Below are positions 35,660-47,411 of a DNA stretch of 64,000 nt, piece by piece. Each line of letters opens with the position of its first letter. Positions within the stretch are counted from its first letter, which is position 1. The DNA comes from Leclercia sp. AS011 (GTDB lineage Bacteria > Pseudomonadota > Gammaproteobacteria > Enterobacterales > Enterobacteriaceae), in assembly GCF_037152535.1 (NCBI RefSeq), contig NZ_JBBCMA010000002.1, positions 248,001-312,000 on the forward strand. The letters are read 5' to 3'. The position numbers and the translations under genes are program-made. The notes under the pieces were generated by a model that saw nothing but the letters and a program-made list of their open reading frames with translations, was not told the origin of the DNA and ran no database searches.

Positions 35660-36945
35660 TACTTGCTCAGAACTTTGACGTAAGCGCTGGCGCGTTGTTC
35701 CTGCATCCAGGTTGCCGCTTCTTCAGAGAACTTACGGTTGAACAGCATGCGGTACGCGCGATCTTTCTGGGCCGCATCGGTTTTATCCACGTTACGGGTG
35801 TCCAGCAGCTCAATCAGGTGCCAGCCGAAGGTAGAGTGAACCGGTTCGCTCAGCTGACCTTTGTTCATGCGCATCAGCGCATCGCGGAAGGCCGGATCGT
35901 AAATATCCGCTGCCGCCCAGCCCAGATCGCCGCCCTGATTTGCAGAACCTGGATCCTGAGAGAACTCTTTCGCGGCGTTGGCGAAGGAAGTTTTACCGCT
36001 GCGGATATCGGCGGCAATCTGCTGCAGTTTTGCCCGCGCCTGATCGTCATTCATCAGAGGGGAAGGCTTCAGCAGAATATGGCGGGCATGCACTTCGGTG
36101 ACGGAGATGCTCTGGCTCTGGCCGCGCAGATCGTTCACTTTCAGAATGTGGAAGCCCACGCCGGAACGGATCGGACCCACGATATCGCCTTTCTTCGCCG
36201 TGCTCAGCGCCTGGGCAAAGATAGACGGCAGCTCCTGGATACGACCCCAGCCCATCTGGCCGCCTTTCAGCGCCTGCTGGTCAGCCGAATAGGTGATCGC
36301 CAGCTTGCCAAAATCGCCGCCATTACGTGCCTGATCGACGATGGAACGCGCCTGGCTTTCCGCCTCAGCAACCTGGTCGGAAGACGGGTTTTCTGAAAGA
36401 GGGATCAGGATGTGGCTCAGGTTCAGTTCGGTGCTGGCATCATTCTGGTTACCCACCTGTTTTGCCAGCGCGTCCACTTCCTGCGGCAGGATCGTCACGC
36501 GACGACGCACTTCGTTGTTACGCACTTCTGAAATCAGCATCTCTTTACGGATCTGATTACGGTAGGTCGAATAGCTGATGCCGTCATAGGCCAGGCGGCT
36601 GCGCATCTGGTCCGCTGACATATTGTTTTGCTTCGCAATATTAGCGATAGCCTGATCGAGCTGCTCATCAGAGATCTTCACACCCATCTTCTGACCCATC
36701 TGCAGAACGATCTGATCCATGATCAGACGTTCAAGGATCTGATGACGCAGTGTGGAATCATCCGGAAGTTGCTGACCTGCCTGACCCGCGTTGAGCTTCA
36801 CAGACTGCATTAAACCATCAACGTCGCTCTCAAGTACCACACCGTTGTTCACAACGGCAGCGACTTTGTCGACAACCTGTGGGGCCGCGAAGCTGGTATT
36901 CGCAACCATAGCGATACCGAGCAGCAGCGTTTTCCAGTTCTTCAT
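35659..36945 (-). CDS. surA: Periplasmic chaperone/peptidyl-prolyl isomerase SurA
   Basis: This 428-aa protein (E. coli 428) has a signal peptide [20 protein letters not shown] cleaved before APQ. The N-terminal chaperone domain is followed by two parvulin domains ([10 protein letters not shown] near 175, [13 protein letters not shown] near 282) and a C-terminal helix that packs on the N-domain. It escorts outer-membrane barrel proteins, including LptD encoded just upstream, to BAM. The order lptD-surA-pdxA is conserved. Confidence 0.97.
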   Translation of the reverse strand: MKNWKTLLLGIAMVANTSFAAPQVVDKVAAVVNNGVVLESDVDGLMQSVKLNAGQAGQQLPDDSTLRHQILERLIMDQIVLQMGQKMGVKISDEQLDQAIANIAKQNNMSADQMRSRLAYDGISYSTYRNQIRKEMLISEVRNNEVRRRVTILPQEVDALAKQVGNQNDASTELNLSHILIPLSENPSSDQVAEAESQARSIVDQARNGGDFGKLAITYSADQQALKGGQMGWGRIQELPSIFAQALSTAKKGDIVGPIRSGVGFHILKVNDLRGQSQSISVTEVHARHILLKPSPLMNDDQARAKLQQIAADIRSGKTSFANAAKEFSQDPGSANQGGDLGWAAADIYDPAFRDALMRMNKGQLSEPVHSTFGWHLIELLDTRNVDKTDAAQKDRAYRMLFNRKFSEEAATWMQEQRASAYVKVLSK

Positions 36946-36998
36946 ACTTTTTCCATATCAATTAACCGCAATGCGGATTACGTTGTAATTCAAGCACA

Positions 36999-39347
36999 TC
37001 ATAAGGAACTACGGTACGGCAGAATCGGTGAGCGCAGCATCTGCTGAGTACCCAGACCGTAGTTGGAACTCAGGCCACGCAATTCGATGTTAAAGCCGAT
37101 GACGTTATCGTACTCGCTCTGATTTTTGTCGACATCCCAGCCGTTAAGCTTACGTTCGTATCCGACACGGATCGCGTAGCAGCAGGAGTTGTACTGCAGG
37201 CCCAGCATCTGATCGGCCGCCTTACTCTGATTGGTATCAAAGTAGTACGCCCCGACGATCGACCAGCGATCGGCGATCGGCCAGCTGGCGGTACCGCCTA
37301 CCTGCGAAATGCCCTCTTTGTACTGATCGGCCGTCGAGAAGTTCGGCAGCGTCGCCTGGATATATTCCGGGCTGGCATAACGGTAGCTCAGCTGAACCAT
37401 CCGGTCTTCATCACGGCGATACTCAATGGCTGCATTGCCGGTGGCAATGTTATCCAGACGCGTATCGTACTGAACGCCGCCACGCAGCCCCCAGCGATCG
37501 GTCATGCGCCAGTAAGTGTCACCCGCCCAGACCAGGGAGCCGGTTTTGTTGTTTTTCTCCCAGTTAATGTTGTCATCGCCGGTACGCGATTCTGTGAAGT
37601 AGTAGATTTGACCCACAGAAGCATTAAAACGTTCAACGGAAGAATCATCATAAACGCGGGTTGTGACGCCGGTCGTCACCTGGTTGGCCGAGGCAATACG
37701 GTCCAGGCCGCCGTAGGTACGGTCGCGGAACAGACCGCTGTAGTCCGACTGCAGCAGTGACGAGTCGTAGTTATTGATTTTGCTCTGATCGCGATACGGC
37801 ACATACAGATACTGGGCGCGCGGCTCCAGCGTCTGGGTGTAACCCTCGCTCCAGTTCATATCGCGCTCGAAGACCAGCTTGCCGTCCATTTTAAACTGCG
37901 GCAGCGTACGGTTAACGGACTCTTCAAGTTGAGTGCCGTTGTTAGCGTTGTAGGTATCCAGATTTTTCTGCTGATAGTGGGTCGCCATCAGCTTCACTTC
38001 GGTATCCAGGCTGGCCCAGTCGTTCGACACCGGCAGGTTGATTGTCGGCTCAAGGTGAACACGGGTGGCTTCTGGCATATCGGAGTTGGTATTCACGAAA
38101 TGCACGGCCTGGCCGTAGATGCGGGTATCAAACGGGCCGACATCGTTCTGGTACCAGTTGACGTCGAGCTGCGGTTCCGCCCCGTAGGTGCTGGCGTTCT
38201 GGCTGCTGAAGACCTGGAATTGACGGCTCGACACCGTGGCATCAAAGTTTTTAACCGCATAGCCGGCGCTGAAGATCTGCGTGGCGTAACCGTCGGTGCT
38301 GGAGCCGTATTTCGACGAGAAGTCGTTGAAATAGTTCGGATCGCTGACTTTGGTATAGTTCACGTTGAAGCGCCAGACCTGATCCATGACCCCGGCATGT
38401 TGCCAGTAGTACAACCAGCGGTGACGATCGCCTTCGGTAGGATGCTCATCCTGGTAGACCTTATCCGATGGCAGGTAGTCCAGCTCCATCAGGCCTGTGC
38501 CCGCTTGCGTTAAATAACGGAACTCGTTTTCCCACATGATATTGCCGCGCTTATGGATATAGTGCGGCGTGATCGTGGCGTCCATGTTGGGCGCGATGTT
38601 CCAGTAGTACGGCAGGTAGAACTCAAAATAGTTTGTGGAGCTGTACTTGGCGTTCGGGATCAGGAAGCCGGAGCGACGTTTGTCACCCACGGGCAGCTGC
38701 AGATACGGGCTGTAGAAAACCGGCACCGGTCCGAGCTTAAAGCGGGCGTTCCAGATCTCCGCAACCTGCTCTTCACGGTCGTGGATCACTTCGCTGCCGA
38801 CCACGCTCCAGGTATCTGAGCCCGGCAGACAGGAGGTAAAGGTCCCGTTTTCCAGAATGGTGTAGCGGTTTTCACCGCGCTGTTTCATCAGGTCGGCTTT
38901 ACCGCGACCCTGACGGCCCACCATCTGATAATCACCTTCCCAGACGTTGGTATCTTTGGTATTCAGGTTCGACCAGGCTTTCGGACCTTTCAGGATGACC
39001 TGATTATCGTCATAGTGCACATTACCCAGTGCATCTACAGTGCGTACCGGCTCGGCCGCGCCTTCTGGCTGTTTCTGGTGCAACTGAACTTCATCGGCCT
39101 GCAAACGGCTGTTGCCCTGGTTAATATCTACGTTGCCAGAAAACACGGCATCGTCAGGATAATTCCCTTTCGCATTGTCAGCAGTGATGGTGACCGGTAG
39201 CGTGTTCGTATCGCCCTGAACCAGCGGGCGATCATAGCTGGGAATACCCAGCATACATTGCGAGGCGAGATCGGCTGCCAGACCCTGTTGACTGTACAGG
39301 GCAGTAGCTATCATCGTGGCCAGGAGGGTGGGGATACGTTTTTTCAT
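36999..39347 (-). CDS. lptD: LPS-assembly outer-membrane protein LptD
   Basis: This 782-aa protein (E. coli 784) has a signal peptide ending SQQGLA-AD, a periplasmic beta-jellyroll (residues about 50-200) and a 26-strand barrel. The four disulphide cysteines are visible: C31 just after the signal, one in FTSCLPGSD, and the adjacent pair in YNSCCYAIR. It inserts LPS into the outer leaflet together with LptE. It heads the leftward surA-pdxA-rsmA-apaGH set. A TATAAT-like -10 lies about 150 bp upstream (39498-39503, minus strand). Confidence 0.97.
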   Translation of the reverse strand: MKKRIPTLLATMIATALYSQQGLAADLASQCMLGIPSYDRPLVQGDTNTLPVTITADNAKGNYPDDAVFSGNVDINQGNSRLQADEVQLHQKQPEGAAEPVRTVDALGNVHYDDNQVILKGPKAWSNLNTKDTNVWEGDYQMVGRQGRGKADLMKQRGENRYTILENGTFTSCLPGSDTWSVVGSEVIHDREEQVAEIWNARFKLGPVPVFYSPYLQLPVGDKRRSGFLIPNAKYSSTNYFEFYLPYYWNIAPNMDATITPHYIHKRGNIMWENEFRYLTQAGTGLMELDYLPSDKVYQDEHPTEGDRHRWLYYWQHAGVMDQVWRFNVNYTKVSDPNYFNDFSSKYGSSTDGYATQIFSAGYAVKNFDATVSSRQFQVFSSQNASTYGAEPQLDVNWYQNDVGPFDTRIYGQAVHFVNTNSDMPEATRVHLEPTINLPVSNDWASLDTEVKLMATHYQQKNLDTYNANNGTQLEESVNRTLPQFKMDGKLVFERDMNWSEGYTQTLEPRAQYLYVPYRDQSKINNYDSSLLQSDYSGLFRDRTYGGLDRIASANQVTTGVTTRVYDDSSVERFNASVGQIYYFTESRTGDDNINWEKNNKTGSLVWAGDTYWRMTDRWGLRGGVQYDTRLDNIATGNAAIEYRRDEDRMVQLSYRYASPEYIQATLPNFSTADQYKEGISQVGGTASWPIADRWSIVGAYYFDTNQSKAADQMLGLQYNSCCYAIRVGYERKLNGWDVDKNQSEYDNVIGFNIELRGLSSNYGLGTQQMLRSPILPYRSSL

Positions 39348-39586
39348 ACGTTTTATTTATTGTTCCGTCATCAGTGGCTTATCGCTGGCAAACGGTCAGA
39401 GACTATCTTACTCATCATCACAGTGCCAGCGTTAATCCTGCCCGTAAACAAGCCGTGGTGATAGGCTCGTTATTGAATGACGAGTATGATAATGCAAATT
39501 ATAGGCGATGTCCTTCAATTGACCGTGGCCAGGCCACCGGAATGATGGCGTTCGCGGGATCACATACATCACCATTTGGGGAGTAT

Positions 39587-40402
39587 ATGCAGTATTGGGG
39601 AAAAATTATCGGCGTGGCGTTCGCTTTACTGATGGGCGCGGGCTTCTGGGGTATCGTTCTGGGCCTGATTATCGGCCATATGTTTGATAAAGCTCGAAGT
39701 CGTAAGATGGCCTGGTTTGCCAACCAGCGTGAACGTCAGGCACTTTTTTTTGCCACGACCTTTGAGGTGATGGGGCATCTGACCAAATCGAAAGGGCGGG
39801 TGACCGAGGCCGACATCCATATCGCCAGCCAGTTTATGGATCGTATGAACCTGCACGGCGACTCCCGGGCGGCGGCGCAGCACGCATTTCGTATCGGCAA
39901 GGCGGATAACTATCCGTTGCGCGAAAAAATGCGCCAGTTTCGCAGTATCTGCTTCGGACGCTTCGACTTAATTCGGATGTTTCTGGAGATTCAGATCCAG
40001 GCGGCCTTTGCTGACGGCTCGCTTCATCCGAACGAACGAGCGGTGCTTTACGTCATTGCCGAAGAGCTGGGCATTTCCCGCACTCAGTTCGATCAGTTCC
40101 TGCGCATGATGCAGGGCGGCGCGCAGTTTGGCGACGGCTATCAACAGCAGCAGGGCAGCGGCGGCTGGCAGCAGGCGCAGCGCGGCCCGACACTGGAAGA
40201 TGCCTGTAACGTGCTGGGCGTGAAGCCGACCGATGAGCCGACGACCATCAAGCGCGCCTATCGTAAGCTGATGAGCGAGCATCATCCGGATAAGCTGGTG
40301 GCGAAAGGGTTACCGCCGGAAATGATGGAGATGGCGAAGCAAAAAGCGCAGGAAATTCAGAAAGCGTACGAGCTCATTAAAGAGCAGAAGGGCTTCAAGT
40401 AA
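39587..40402 (+). CDS. djlA: Membrane-anchored co-chaperone DjlA
   Basis: This 271-aa protein (E. coli 271) has an N-terminal transmembrane segment [20 protein letters not shown] with glycine spacing, and a TerB-like central domain. A Gln/Gly-rich linker leads to a C-terminal J domain with HHPDKLVA near residue 230. It activates DnaK at the inner membrane and induces the Rcs capsule phosphorelay when overproduced. The ATG at 39587 has GGGAG six bases upstream and gives the conserved start; an in-frame ATG 213 bp upstream adds unconserved sequence. It is divergent from lptD. Confidence 0.95.
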   Translation: MQYWGKIIGVAFALLMGAGFWGIVLGLIIGHMFDKARSRKMAWFANQRERQALFFATTFEVMGHLTKSKGRVTEADIHIASQFMDRMNLHGDSRAAAQHAFRIGKADNYPLREKMRQFRSICFGRFDLIRMFLEIQIQAAFADGSLHPNERAVLYVIAEELGISRTQFDQFLRMMQGGAQFGDGYQQQQGSGGWQQAQRGPTLEDACNVLGVKPTDEPTTIKRAYRKLMSEHHPDKLVAKGLPPEMMEMAKQKAQEIQKAYELIKEQKGFK

Positions 40403-40409
40403 ATGATGT

Positions 40410-40439
40410 TTGCCCGGCAGGCGTTGCGCCGCCGGGCAA
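40410..40439. repeat. REP-like hairpin between djlA and rluA
   Basis: TTGCCCGGC / GCCGGGCAA arms with a GGCGTTGCGCC-type loop sit between two convergent stops. Confidence 0.75.
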
Positions 40440-40443
40440 CAGG

Positions 40444-41103
40444 TCAAAAGTCCGCCGGGGCCCTGAAGGTCATCGGCGTACCGTATTCCGGATGGGTAAT
40501 GGTCAACATCTCCGCATGCAGCTGCAGACGCGGTGCCATGGCCCGGGCTTCCGGCGTGGCGTAAAAACGATCCCCCAGAATCGGGTGTCCCAGTGCCAGC
40601 ATATGCACACGCAGCTGGTGCGAACGACCGGTAATCGGTTTTAGCAGCACGCGGGCGCTGTTATCCGCCGCGTACTCCAGCACTTCATACTCGGTCTGTG
40701 CCGCTTTGCCGGTCTCATAGCAGACCTTTTGCAATGGGCGATTCGGCCAGTCGCAGATCAGCGGCAGGTCAACCAACCCTTCCGCCGGTTGTGGATGTCC
40801 CCAGACGCGCGCCAGGTACTGCTTCTTCGGCTCGCGCTCACGAAACTGACGCTTCAGCTCACGCTCCGCCGCCTTGGTCAGCGCCACCACAATCACACCG
40901 CTGGTCGCCATGTCCAGACGATGGACTGACTCCGCCTGCGGATGATCGCGTTGAACGCGCGTCATCACGCTGTCTTTGTGCTCATCCAGCCTGCCCGGCA
41001 CGGACAACAAGCCGCTCGGCTTGTTGACCACCATGATGTGCTCATCCTGATACAGAATGACCAGCCACGGATCCTGCGGCGGATTGTAGGGTTCCATCAA
41101 CAT
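40444..41103 (-). CDS. rluA: 23S rRNA/tRNA pseudouridine synthase RluA
   Basis: This 219-aa enzyme has HRLDMATSG, whose D64 is the catalytic aspartate, plus VVNKPSGLLSVPG and RSHQLRVHMLALGHPILGD. It makes pseudouridine at 23S position 746 and in several tRNAs at position 32. It starts 12 bp after rapA on the same strand, as in E. coli. The length is identical to the E. coli protein. Confidence 0.97.
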   Translation of the reverse strand: MLMEPYNPPQDPWLVILYQDEHIMVVNKPSGLLSVPGRLDEHKDSVMTRVQRDHPQAESVHRLDMATSGVIVVALTKAAERELKRQFREREPKKQYLARVWGHPQPAEGLVDLPLICDWPNRPLQKVCYETGKAAQTEYEVLEYAADNSARVLLKPITGRSHQLRVHMLALGHPILGDRFYATPEARAMAPRLQLHAEMLTITHPEYGTPMTFRAPADF

Positions 41104-41115
41104 GTTACGCTCCGC

Positions 41116-44022
41116 TTACTGATGCGTCACAACGATGAGACGCAGTGCATCCAGACGCCATCCCGCCTGATTCAGGCTTTCGAGCACCTGCTGGCGATTG
41201 CTCTCAATCGCCGCCAGTTCATCGTCACGAATGTTCGGGTTCACCGCGCGCAGGGCTTCCAGACGCGACAGCTCCGCCGACAGTTTTTCGTCCGCTTCGC
41301 TGCGCGCCGCGTCAATCAATGCCCGCGCCGCTTTCTCGATCTGCGGTTCGCCCTGCTGCAGAATGGTATAGACGTCCTGCTGCACCGCGTTCACCAGCTT
41401 GCTGCCGGTGTGGCGGTTGACCGCGCTCAGCTGGCGGTTGAAGCTCTCAAACTCGACCTGCGCCGCCAGGTTGGTGCCGTTCTTATCCAGCAGCAGACGC
41501 ACCGGGGTAGCAGGCAGGAAGCGGCTGAGCTGCAGCTGTTTCGGCGCCTGGGCTTCCACCACGTAGATCAGCTCCAGCAGCAGGGTACCCACCGGCAGCG
41601 CCTTGTTCTTCAGCAGCGAAATGGTGCTGCTGCCGGTATCGCCGGAGAGGATCAGATCCAGACCGTTGCGGATTAGCGGGTGCTCCCAGGTGATGAACTG
41701 CGCGTCTTCCCGGGACAGAGCCACATCACGCTCAAAGGTGATGGTGCAGCCATCTTCCGGCAGGCCCGGGAAGTCCGGAACCAGCATGTGATCGGACGGG
41801 GTCAGCACAATCATGTTCTCGCCGCGATCGTCCTGGTTGATCCCAACGATATCAAACAGGTTCATGGCGAAGCTGATCAGGCTGGTATCGTCATCCTGCT
41901 CTTCGATGCTCTCCGCCAGCGCCTGGGCTTTTTCGCCGCCGTTGGAGTGGATCTCCAGCAGACGGTCACGTCCCTGCTCCAGCTGCATTTTCAGCGCTTC
42001 ATGCTGCTCGCGACAGGTTTTGATCAGATCGTCGAAACCGTCGGTGTTTTCCGGCGTCGCCAGATAGCCGGTCAGCTCGCTATGCACTTTGTCGTAAATG
42101 GTACGGCCGGTCGGGCAGGTATGTTCAAACGCATCCAGCCCTTCGTGGAACCAGCGCACCAGTACCGACTGGGCGGTTTTTTCCAGATACGGGACGTGAA
42201 TCTGAATGTCGTGGGCCTGACCAATACGATCCAGACGGCCGATACGCTGCTCGAGCAGATCCGGGTTGAAAGGCAGATCGAACATCACCAGACGGCTGGC
42301 AAACTGGAAGTTACGCCCTTCGGAGCCGATTTCAGAACAGAGCAGCACCTGGGCACCGCTGTCCTCTTCGGAGAACCACGCCGCCGCGCGGTCGCGTTCG
42401 ATAATCGACATACCTTCATGGAACACCGCCGCGCGGATACCTTCCCGCTCGCGCAGAACCTGTTCGAGCTGCAGCGCGGTCGTCGCTTTGGCGCAGATCA
42501 CCAGCACCTTCTGCGAGCGGTTGGCGGTCAGATAACCCATCAGCCACTCCACGCGCGGGTCGAAGTTCCACCAGGTTCCGCTGTCGCCTTCAAACTCCTG
42601 GTAAATCTGTTCCGGGTAGAGCATGTCGCGGGCACGTTCTTCCGCCGTTTTGCGCGCACCCATGATGCCGGAGACCTTGATCGCCGTCTGGTACTGGGTT
42701 GGCAGCGGCAGACGAATGGTGTGCAGCTCGCGTTTCGGGAAGCCTTTCACGCCGTTACGGGTGTTACGGAACAGGACGCGGCTGGTACCGTGGCGATCCA
42801 TCAGCATGGAGACCAGCTCCTGGCGCGCGGCTTCCGCCCCGTCACGATCGCTGTTGGCGGTCTGCAGTAACGGCTCGATATCCTGTTCGCCAATCAGCTC
42901 GCTCAGGGTGTTGAGCTCCTCGTTGGAGAGGTGCTTGCCCGCCAGCAGCAGGGCAACCGCATCGGCGACCGGGCGGTAATTTTTCTGCTCTTCGACGAAC
43001 AGCTCAAAATCGTGGAAACGGTTGGGATCCAGCAGGCGCAGGCGCGCAAAGTGGCTCTCCAGACCCAGCTGCTCCGGGGTTGCGGTCAGCAGCAGCACGC
43101 CAGGCACGCGTTCGGCCAACTGCTCAATCGCCATGTACTCACGGCTCGGGGCCTCTTCGCTCCACACCAGGTGGTGAGCTTCGTCGACCACCATGATGTC
43201 CCACTCGGCATCACACAGGTGTTCGAGACGCTGCTTGCTGCGGCGGACAAAGTCCAGGGAGCAGATCACCAGCTGTTCGGTTTCGAACGGGTTATCGGCA
43301 TCGTGCTGGGCTTCGGCGTAGCGCTCATCGTCAAACAGGGAGAAGCGCAGGTTGAAGCGGCGCAGCATCTCCACCAGCCACTGGTGCTGCAGGGTTTCCG
43401 GCACCACAATCAGCACGCGCTCGGCTGCGCCGGAAAGCAGCTGCTGATGCAAAATCATGCCTGCTTCGATGGTTTTACCTAAACCCACCTCATCGGCCAG
43501 CAGGACGCGCGGCGCATAGCGACGGCCGACATCATGGGCGATGTTTAACTGGTGGGGGATCAGGCTGGTACGCTGGCCGCGCAGGCCGCTCCACGGCATG
43601 CGGTACTGCTCACTCTGGAACTTGCGCGCGCGGTAGCGCAGGGAGAAGCGATCCATGCGGTCAATCTGACCAGCGAACAGGCGATCCTGCGGCTTGCTGA
43701 AGACCAGTTTGCTGTCGAGCAGCACTTCGCGCAGCATCACATTGGTCTCGTCGGTATCGAGGCGAGTTCCGATATAGGCAAGCAGTCCATTCTCTTCTTT
43801 TACGTCTTCAATCTTCAGCTGCCAGCCTTCATGGCTGGTAACGGTGTCGCCCGGGTTAAACATCACGCGGGTAACAGGGGAATCATTGCGAGCATACAGA
43901 CGGTTTTCACCGGTGGCGGGGAAGAGGAGAGTGACCATACGCGCATCCAGCGCCACTACCGTTCCTAATCCGAGTTCGCTTTCTGTGTCGCTGATCCAGC
44001 GTTGACCAAGTGTAAAAGGCAT
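41116..44022 (-). CDS. rapA: RNA polymerase recycling ATPase RapA (HepA)
   Basis: This 968-aa SWI2/SNF2 translocase has tandem Tudor-like N-terminal domains. Motif I is [17 protein letters not shown], the DEAH box is VVDEAHHL, and motif III is [10 protein letters not shown]. Helicase motifs V/VI are [17 protein letters not shown] and [11 protein letters not shown]. It binds RNA polymerase and frees stalled or post-termination complexes. Size equals E. coli RapA (968 aa). Between polB and rapA are 129 bp with no recognised gene. Confidence 0.97.
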   Translation of the reverse strand: MPFTLGQRWISDTESELGLGTVVALDARMVTLLFPATGENRLYARNDSPVTRVMFNPGDTVTSHEGWQLKIEDVKEENGLLAYIGTRLDTDETNVMLREVLLDSKLVFSKPQDRLFAGQIDRMDRFSLRYRARKFQSEQYRMPWSGLRGQRTSLIPHQLNIAHDVGRRYAPRVLLADEVGLGKTIEAGMILHQQLLSGAAERVLIVVPETLQHQWLVEMLRRFNLRFSLFDDERYAEAQHDADNPFETEQLVICSLDFVRRSKQRLEHLCDAEWDIMVVDEAHHLVWSEEAPSREYMAIEQLAERVPGVLLLTATPEQLGLESHFARLRLLDPNRFHDFELFVEEQKNYRPVADAVALLLAGKHLSNEELNTLSELIGEQDIEPLLQTANSDRDGAEAARQELVSMLMDRHGTSRVLFRNTRNGVKGFPKRELHTIRLPLPTQYQTAIKVSGIMGARKTAEERARDMLYPEQIYQEFEGDSGTWWNFDPRVEWLMGYLTANRSQKVLVICAKATTALQLEQVLREREGIRAAVFHEGMSIIERDRAAAWFSEEDSGAQVLLCSEIGSEGRNFQFASRLVMFDLPFNPDLLEQRIGRLDRIGQAHDIQIHVPYLEKTAQSVLVRWFHEGLDAFEHTCPTGRTIYDKVHSELTGYLATPENTDGFDDLIKTCREQHEALKMQLEQGRDRLLEIHSNGGEKAQALAESIEEQDDDTSLISFAMNLFDIVGINQDDRGENMIVLTPSDHMLVPDFPGLPEDGCTITFERDVALSREDAQFITWEHPLIRNGLDLILSGDTGSSTISLLKNKALPVGTLLLELIYVVEAQAPKQLQLSRFLPATPVRLLLDKNGTNLAAQVEFESFNRQLSAVNRHTGSKLVNAVQQDVYTILQQGEPQIEKAARALIDAARSEADEKLSAELSRLEALRAVNPNIRDDELAAIESNRQQVLESLNQAGWRLDALRLIVVTHQ

Positions 44023-44151
44023 ATTTGTTCGGCTCTAATCTTTAATTGCAGGCAATAGTTCAACCACCGATCAGAAATGACGGTAATCGAATAATGGGTC
44101 CGGGAATGGAAAGGGCGCTATGGTACTGGATGGCAGCGATTTCGTCACCTG

Positions 44152-46509
44152 TCAAAATAGCCCCAACTGACCTGTCATCAGTGTAGCAAAGTCATCGTCC
44201 ATAAAGGGCAATATTCCATCCGCGACGGGCTGTAGCTGGCGGGTAAGGTAGTGCTCATAGTCCAGGGGAGAGCGTTGATAATCCACCGGTTCCGGGCCGC
44301 TGGTGGTCCAGACGTACTTGATGGTGCCCCGGTTCTGGTACTGCGGTGCCCGCCCGAGGCGGACGTTCTCCTCATCGGCAAGCCGGGCGGCGCGCACATG
44401 CGGCGGCACGTTGCGCTGATACTCTGCCAGTGGACGGCGCAGCCGTTTGCGGTAGATCAGCTGGTCATCCAGCTCGCCCGCCATCAGGCTGGCGATGGTC
44501 TCACGGACAAACTCCTGATAGGGCTCGCGGCGGAAGATTTTCAGATAAAGCGCCTGCTGGAAGTGCTGCGCCAGCGGGGTCCAGTCGGTGCGCACGGTCT
44601 CCAGCCCCTTAAACACCATCCGCTGTTTTTCTCCCTCCTGGATAAGTCCGGCGTAGCGCTTTTTGCTGCCCTGATCGGTGCCGCGAATAGTGGGCATTAA
44701 AAAGCGGCAGAAGTGGGTCTCATACTCCAGCTCCAGGGCGCTGGTTAAGCCCGCCTGCTGCAGGTGAGTCTGCCACCAGTCGTTGACATAATTCACCAGC
44801 TCCAGGCCAATGGCAGCCGCCTCTGCTTCGCTTTTTGCGCCTTTGAGCCAGACGAAGGTCGAGTCGGTATCGCCATAAATCACGTCATAGCCCCGGGATT
44901 CCACCAGCTCTTTGGTCTGGCGCATGATCTCGTGGCCGCGCATGGTAATCGACGAGGCCAGCCGCGGGTCGAAGAACCGGCAGGCGCTGGTGCCGAGCAC
45001 GCCGTAAAAGGCGTTCATGATGATCTTCAGCGCCTGGGTGAGGGGCTTATTGCCGTGGCGCTTGGCCTCTTCGCGCCCGTGCCAGATCTGGCTGACGATC
45101 TCCGGCAGGCAGTGTTTTTCCCGGGAGAAACGCGCCCCGAGGAAGCCTTCGGTGCTGTGCTGCTCGTCCGGCTGGGCCAGACCTTCCACCAGCCCGACCG
45201 GATCGATCAGAAAGGTACGGATGATCGACGGATAGAGGCTTTTGTAATCCAGCACCAGCACCGAATCGTACAGGCCGGGGCGGGAGTCCATGACATAGCC
45301 GCCGGGGCTGGCCTGGGGCGGCACGTCGCCGAGATTGGGCGCTACGTAGCCTGCCCGGTGCATGCGCGGAAAATAGAGATGGCTGAAGGCGGCCACCGAG
45401 CCGCCGTGCCGGTCGGCTGCCAGACCGTTGACCGTGGCGCGCTCCAGCAGGAACGGCATGATCTCGGTTTTGTGGAAGATGCGCGTCACCAGCTCGCAGT
45501 CTTTCAGGTTATAGGTGGCCAGGGCCGGTTTATCTTCGGCGAAGCGGCGGTCAATCTCGTCCATCCGGTCCCAGGGGTTGTCGATGGATTTGCCTTCCCC
45601 GAGCAGCTCCTGCGACACCGACTCCAGCGAAAACGACGAGAAGCTCCAGAATGCCGACTTGAGCGCCTCGATGCCGTCAACGATTAGCCGCCCGTTGGCC
45701 TGGGCGAAGAAGACCCCGTTTTTAAAGCCGTGCTCGCGCCACTCCAGCTCGCTGTTGCCGCGCCCGAGCAGCAGCGGGATGCGGTAACGTTCGGCATGTT
45801 TTTGCAGCACCCGCAGATCGAACTGCACCACGTTCCAGCCGATGAGCACGTCCGGGTCGTGCTCTGCAAACCAGGCGTTGAGTTTTTCGAGCAGCTGCGG
45901 GCGGCTGTTCACATAGATGAGATCGAAATCGAGCCCGGACGCATCGCCGTTTGCCGGGCCCAGCATGTAGACCACCCGCTGACCGCAGCCCTCGATGCCG
46001 ATGCAGTACAGCTCGCCGTGACGGGTGGTTTCAATATCCACCGACGCCCATTTCAGCGGCGGGCGATAGTGCGGGTTGGGTTTGAGGCGGGCATTGACCA
46101 GCCGATCGCCCTGGGGCGTCCCATCCACCCAGACCGGGGCGGTGATAAAGCGCTCCATCAGAAAGCGTTCCGGCGGGCGAACGTCGGCTTCGTACAATGT
46201 TACGCCCGCTTCGCGCAGCAGTTTTTCATAGCGCATCAGCTGGCGATGGGCGCGGCAGTAGAGGCCATACACCGGACGGCGCTGGAAATCTTTCAGTTCG
46301 AGGGGGGTCAGCCGCCAGCCGTTTTCACCGCGCAGCAGCTGTTTCGTTTTTTCGACATCAGGCTCAGGAATAAAGGCCACGGACTCCTGCGGCGGCAGGG
46401 TGATGTGCAGCGGGCCGTTATCGGTCGCCAGCCAGAGTTCCACTTCGGTACCCTGCGGGGTATCCCGCCAGTGTCGGGTCAGTAAAAAGCCTTCTTGCGC
46501 CTGCGCCAC
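44152..46509 (-). CDS. polB: DNA polymerase II (SOS-inducible, family B)
   Basis: This 785-aa enzyme (E. coli 783) has the exonuclease I motif [13 protein letters not shown] and polymerase motifs [25 protein letters not shown] and [11 protein letters not shown] in order. It ends in GQLGLF, a QLGLF beta-clamp-binding peptide. It restarts replication and bypasses some lesions. A LexA box lies upstream, and the promoter -10 TATACT sits in a conserved hairpin loop. Confidence 0.97.
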   Translation of the reverse strand: MAQAQEGFLLTRHWRDTPQGTEVELWLATDNGPLHITLPPQESVAFIPEPDVEKTKQLLRGENGWRLTPLELKDFQRRPVYGLYCRAHRQLMRYEKLLREAGVTLYEADVRPPERFLMERFITAPVWVDGTPQGDRLVNARLKPNPHYRPPLKWASVDIETTRHGELYCIGIEGCGQRVVYMLGPANGDASGLDFDLIYVNSRPQLLEKLNAWFAEHDPDVLIGWNVVQFDLRVLQKHAERYRIPLLLGRGNSELEWREHGFKNGVFFAQANGRLIVDGIEALKSAFWSFSSFSLESVSQELLGEGKSIDNPWDRMDEIDRRFAEDKPALATYNLKDCELVTRIFHKTEIMPFLLERATVNGLAADRHGGSVAAFSHLYFPRMHRAGYVAPNLGDVPPQASPGGYVMDSRPGLYDSVLVLDYKSLYPSIIRTFLIDPVGLVEGLAQPDEQHSTEGFLGARFSREKHCLPEIVSQIWHGREEAKRHGNKPLTQALKIIMNAFYGVLGTSACRFFDPRLASSITMRGHEIMRQTKELVESRGYDVIYGDTDSTFVWLKGAKSEAEAAAIGLELVNYVNDWWQTHLQQAGLTSALELEYETHFCRFLMPTIRGTDQGSKKRYAGLIQEGEKQRMVFKGLETVRTDWTPLAQHFQQALYLKIFRREPYQEFVRETIASLMAGELDDQLIYRKRLRRPLAEYQRNVPPHVRAARLADEENVRLGRAPQYQNRGTIKYVWTTSGPEPVDYQRSPLDYEHYLTRQLQPVADGILPFMDDDFATLMTGQLGLF

Positions 46510-46529
46510 GCTGTTTTCTCATAAAACAA

Positions 46530-46554
46530 AACCAGGCGTGAGTATAGCCTGGTT
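46530..46554 (-). promoter_or_regulatory. polB promoter region: hairpin holding the -10
   Basis: AACCAGGC / GCCTGGTT arms enclose a loop that reads TATACT on the minus strand (46541-46546). The same hairpin-with-TATACT arrangement is recalled from E. coli polB. Confidence 0.55.
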
Positions 46555-46566
46555 GCGGGTGTTTTG

Positions 46567-46582
46567 CTGGGGTTTTATACAG
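46567..46582 (-). promoter_or_regulatory. LexA (SOS) box of polB
   Basis: On the minus strand CTGTATAAAACCCCAG fits CTG-N10-CAG and resembles the known polB operator. It lies about 20 bp upstream of the TATACT -10. Confidence 0.8.
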
Positions 46583-46592
46583 GGGTGTTTCT

Positions 46593-46659
46593 GCCGGATG
46601 ACGCTGCGCTTATCCGGCCTACGGGTCTCGTAGGCCCGGTAAGCGTAGCGCCACCGGGC
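46593..46659. repeat. REP pair (BIME) between polB and araD
   Basis: GCCGGATGACGCTGCGCTTA... (46593-46618) and GCCCGGTAAGCGTAGCGCCA... (46634-46659) are opposed REP units around GGCCTAC / GTAGGCC. Confidence 0.85.
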
Positions 46660-46664
46660 GGTTT

Positions 46665-47360
46665 TTACTGCCCGTAATAGGCCTTCGCGCCGTGCTTGCG
46701 CAGGTAATGCTTATCCAGCAGGGTCTGCTGCATATCCGGCAGCTGCGGCGCCAGCTGGCGGCAGAAGATGCCCATATAGGCCACCTCTTCCAGCACGATG
46801 GCGTTGTGCACCGCGTCTTCGGCATTTTTGCCCCACGCGAACGGGCCGTGAGAGTGAACCAGCACCCCCGGCATCTGCGCCGCGTCGATCCCCTGTTTCT
46901 CGAAGGTTTCGACAATCACGTTGCCGGTTTCCCACTCGTATTCCCCGTTAATCTCGGCATCGGTCATCTTGCGGGTGCAGGGGATGGTGCCATAGAAATA
47001 GTCGGCGTGCGTAGTGCCGGTCGCCGGGATGGGCTGTCCGGCCTGCGCCCAGATGGTCGCGTGACGGGAGTGGGTGTGGACGATACCACCGATCGACGGG
47101 AAGGCCTGATACAGCAGGCGGTGGGTTGGTGTATCGGAGGAGGGCTTTTTCGTGCCTTCCACCACCTCGCCAGTGGCGATGCTCACCACCACCATATCGT
47201 CGGCGGTCATCATCCGGTAGTCGACGCCGGAGGGTTTAATCACGAACACGCCAGCCTCGCGGTCGACCGCGCTGACGTTACCCCAGGTCAGAGTGACAAG
47301 ATTATGTTCCGGCAGAGCCAGGTTAGCTTCAAGCACCTGACGTTTAAGATCTTCCAGCAT
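46665..47360 (-). CDS. araD: L-ribulose-5-phosphate 4-epimerase
   Basis: This 231-aa class II aldolase-fold zinc enzyme has [20 protein letters not shown] and the zinc histidines in [14 protein letters not shown] (near residue 95) and a third in the C-terminal half. It converts L-ribulose-5-phosphate to D-xylulose-5-phosphate, feeding the pentose phosphate pathway. It is the last gene of araBAD, 51 bp after araA behind an intercistronic hairpin with a T-run. GGAGG precedes the ATG. Confidence 0.96.
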   Translation of the reverse strand: MLEDLKRQVLEANLALPEHNLVTLTWGNVSAVDREAGVFVIKPSGVDYRMMTADDMVVVSIATGEVVEGTKKPSSDTPTHRLLYQAFPSIGGIVHTHSRHATIWAQAGQPIPATGTTHADYFYGTIPCTRKMTDAEINGEYEWETGNVIVETFEKQGIDAAQMPGVLVHSHGPFAWGKNAEDAVHNAIVLEEVAYMGIFCRQLAPQLPDMQQTLLDKHYLRKHGAKAYYGQ

Positions 47361-47372
47361 GTATCCTCCAGG

Positions 47373-47398
47373 AAAAAAGGCCCGCCCTGCGGCAGGCC
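47373..47398 (-). terminator. Intercistronic terminator-like hairpin between araA and araD
   Basis: On the minus strand GGCCTGCC / GGCGGGCC with a GCAG loop is followed at once by six T residues, then the araD ribosome-binding site. It may lower araD expression or mark a processing site. Confidence 0.6.
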
Positions 47399-47411
47399 AA
47401 AGGTTCCCCTG

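Noticed and set aside
39374..39586. 71-residue N-terminal extension of DjlA
   Set aside because: It lacks conservation and runs through the lptD-djlA spacer. The ATG at 39587 matches E. coli DjlA and its length.
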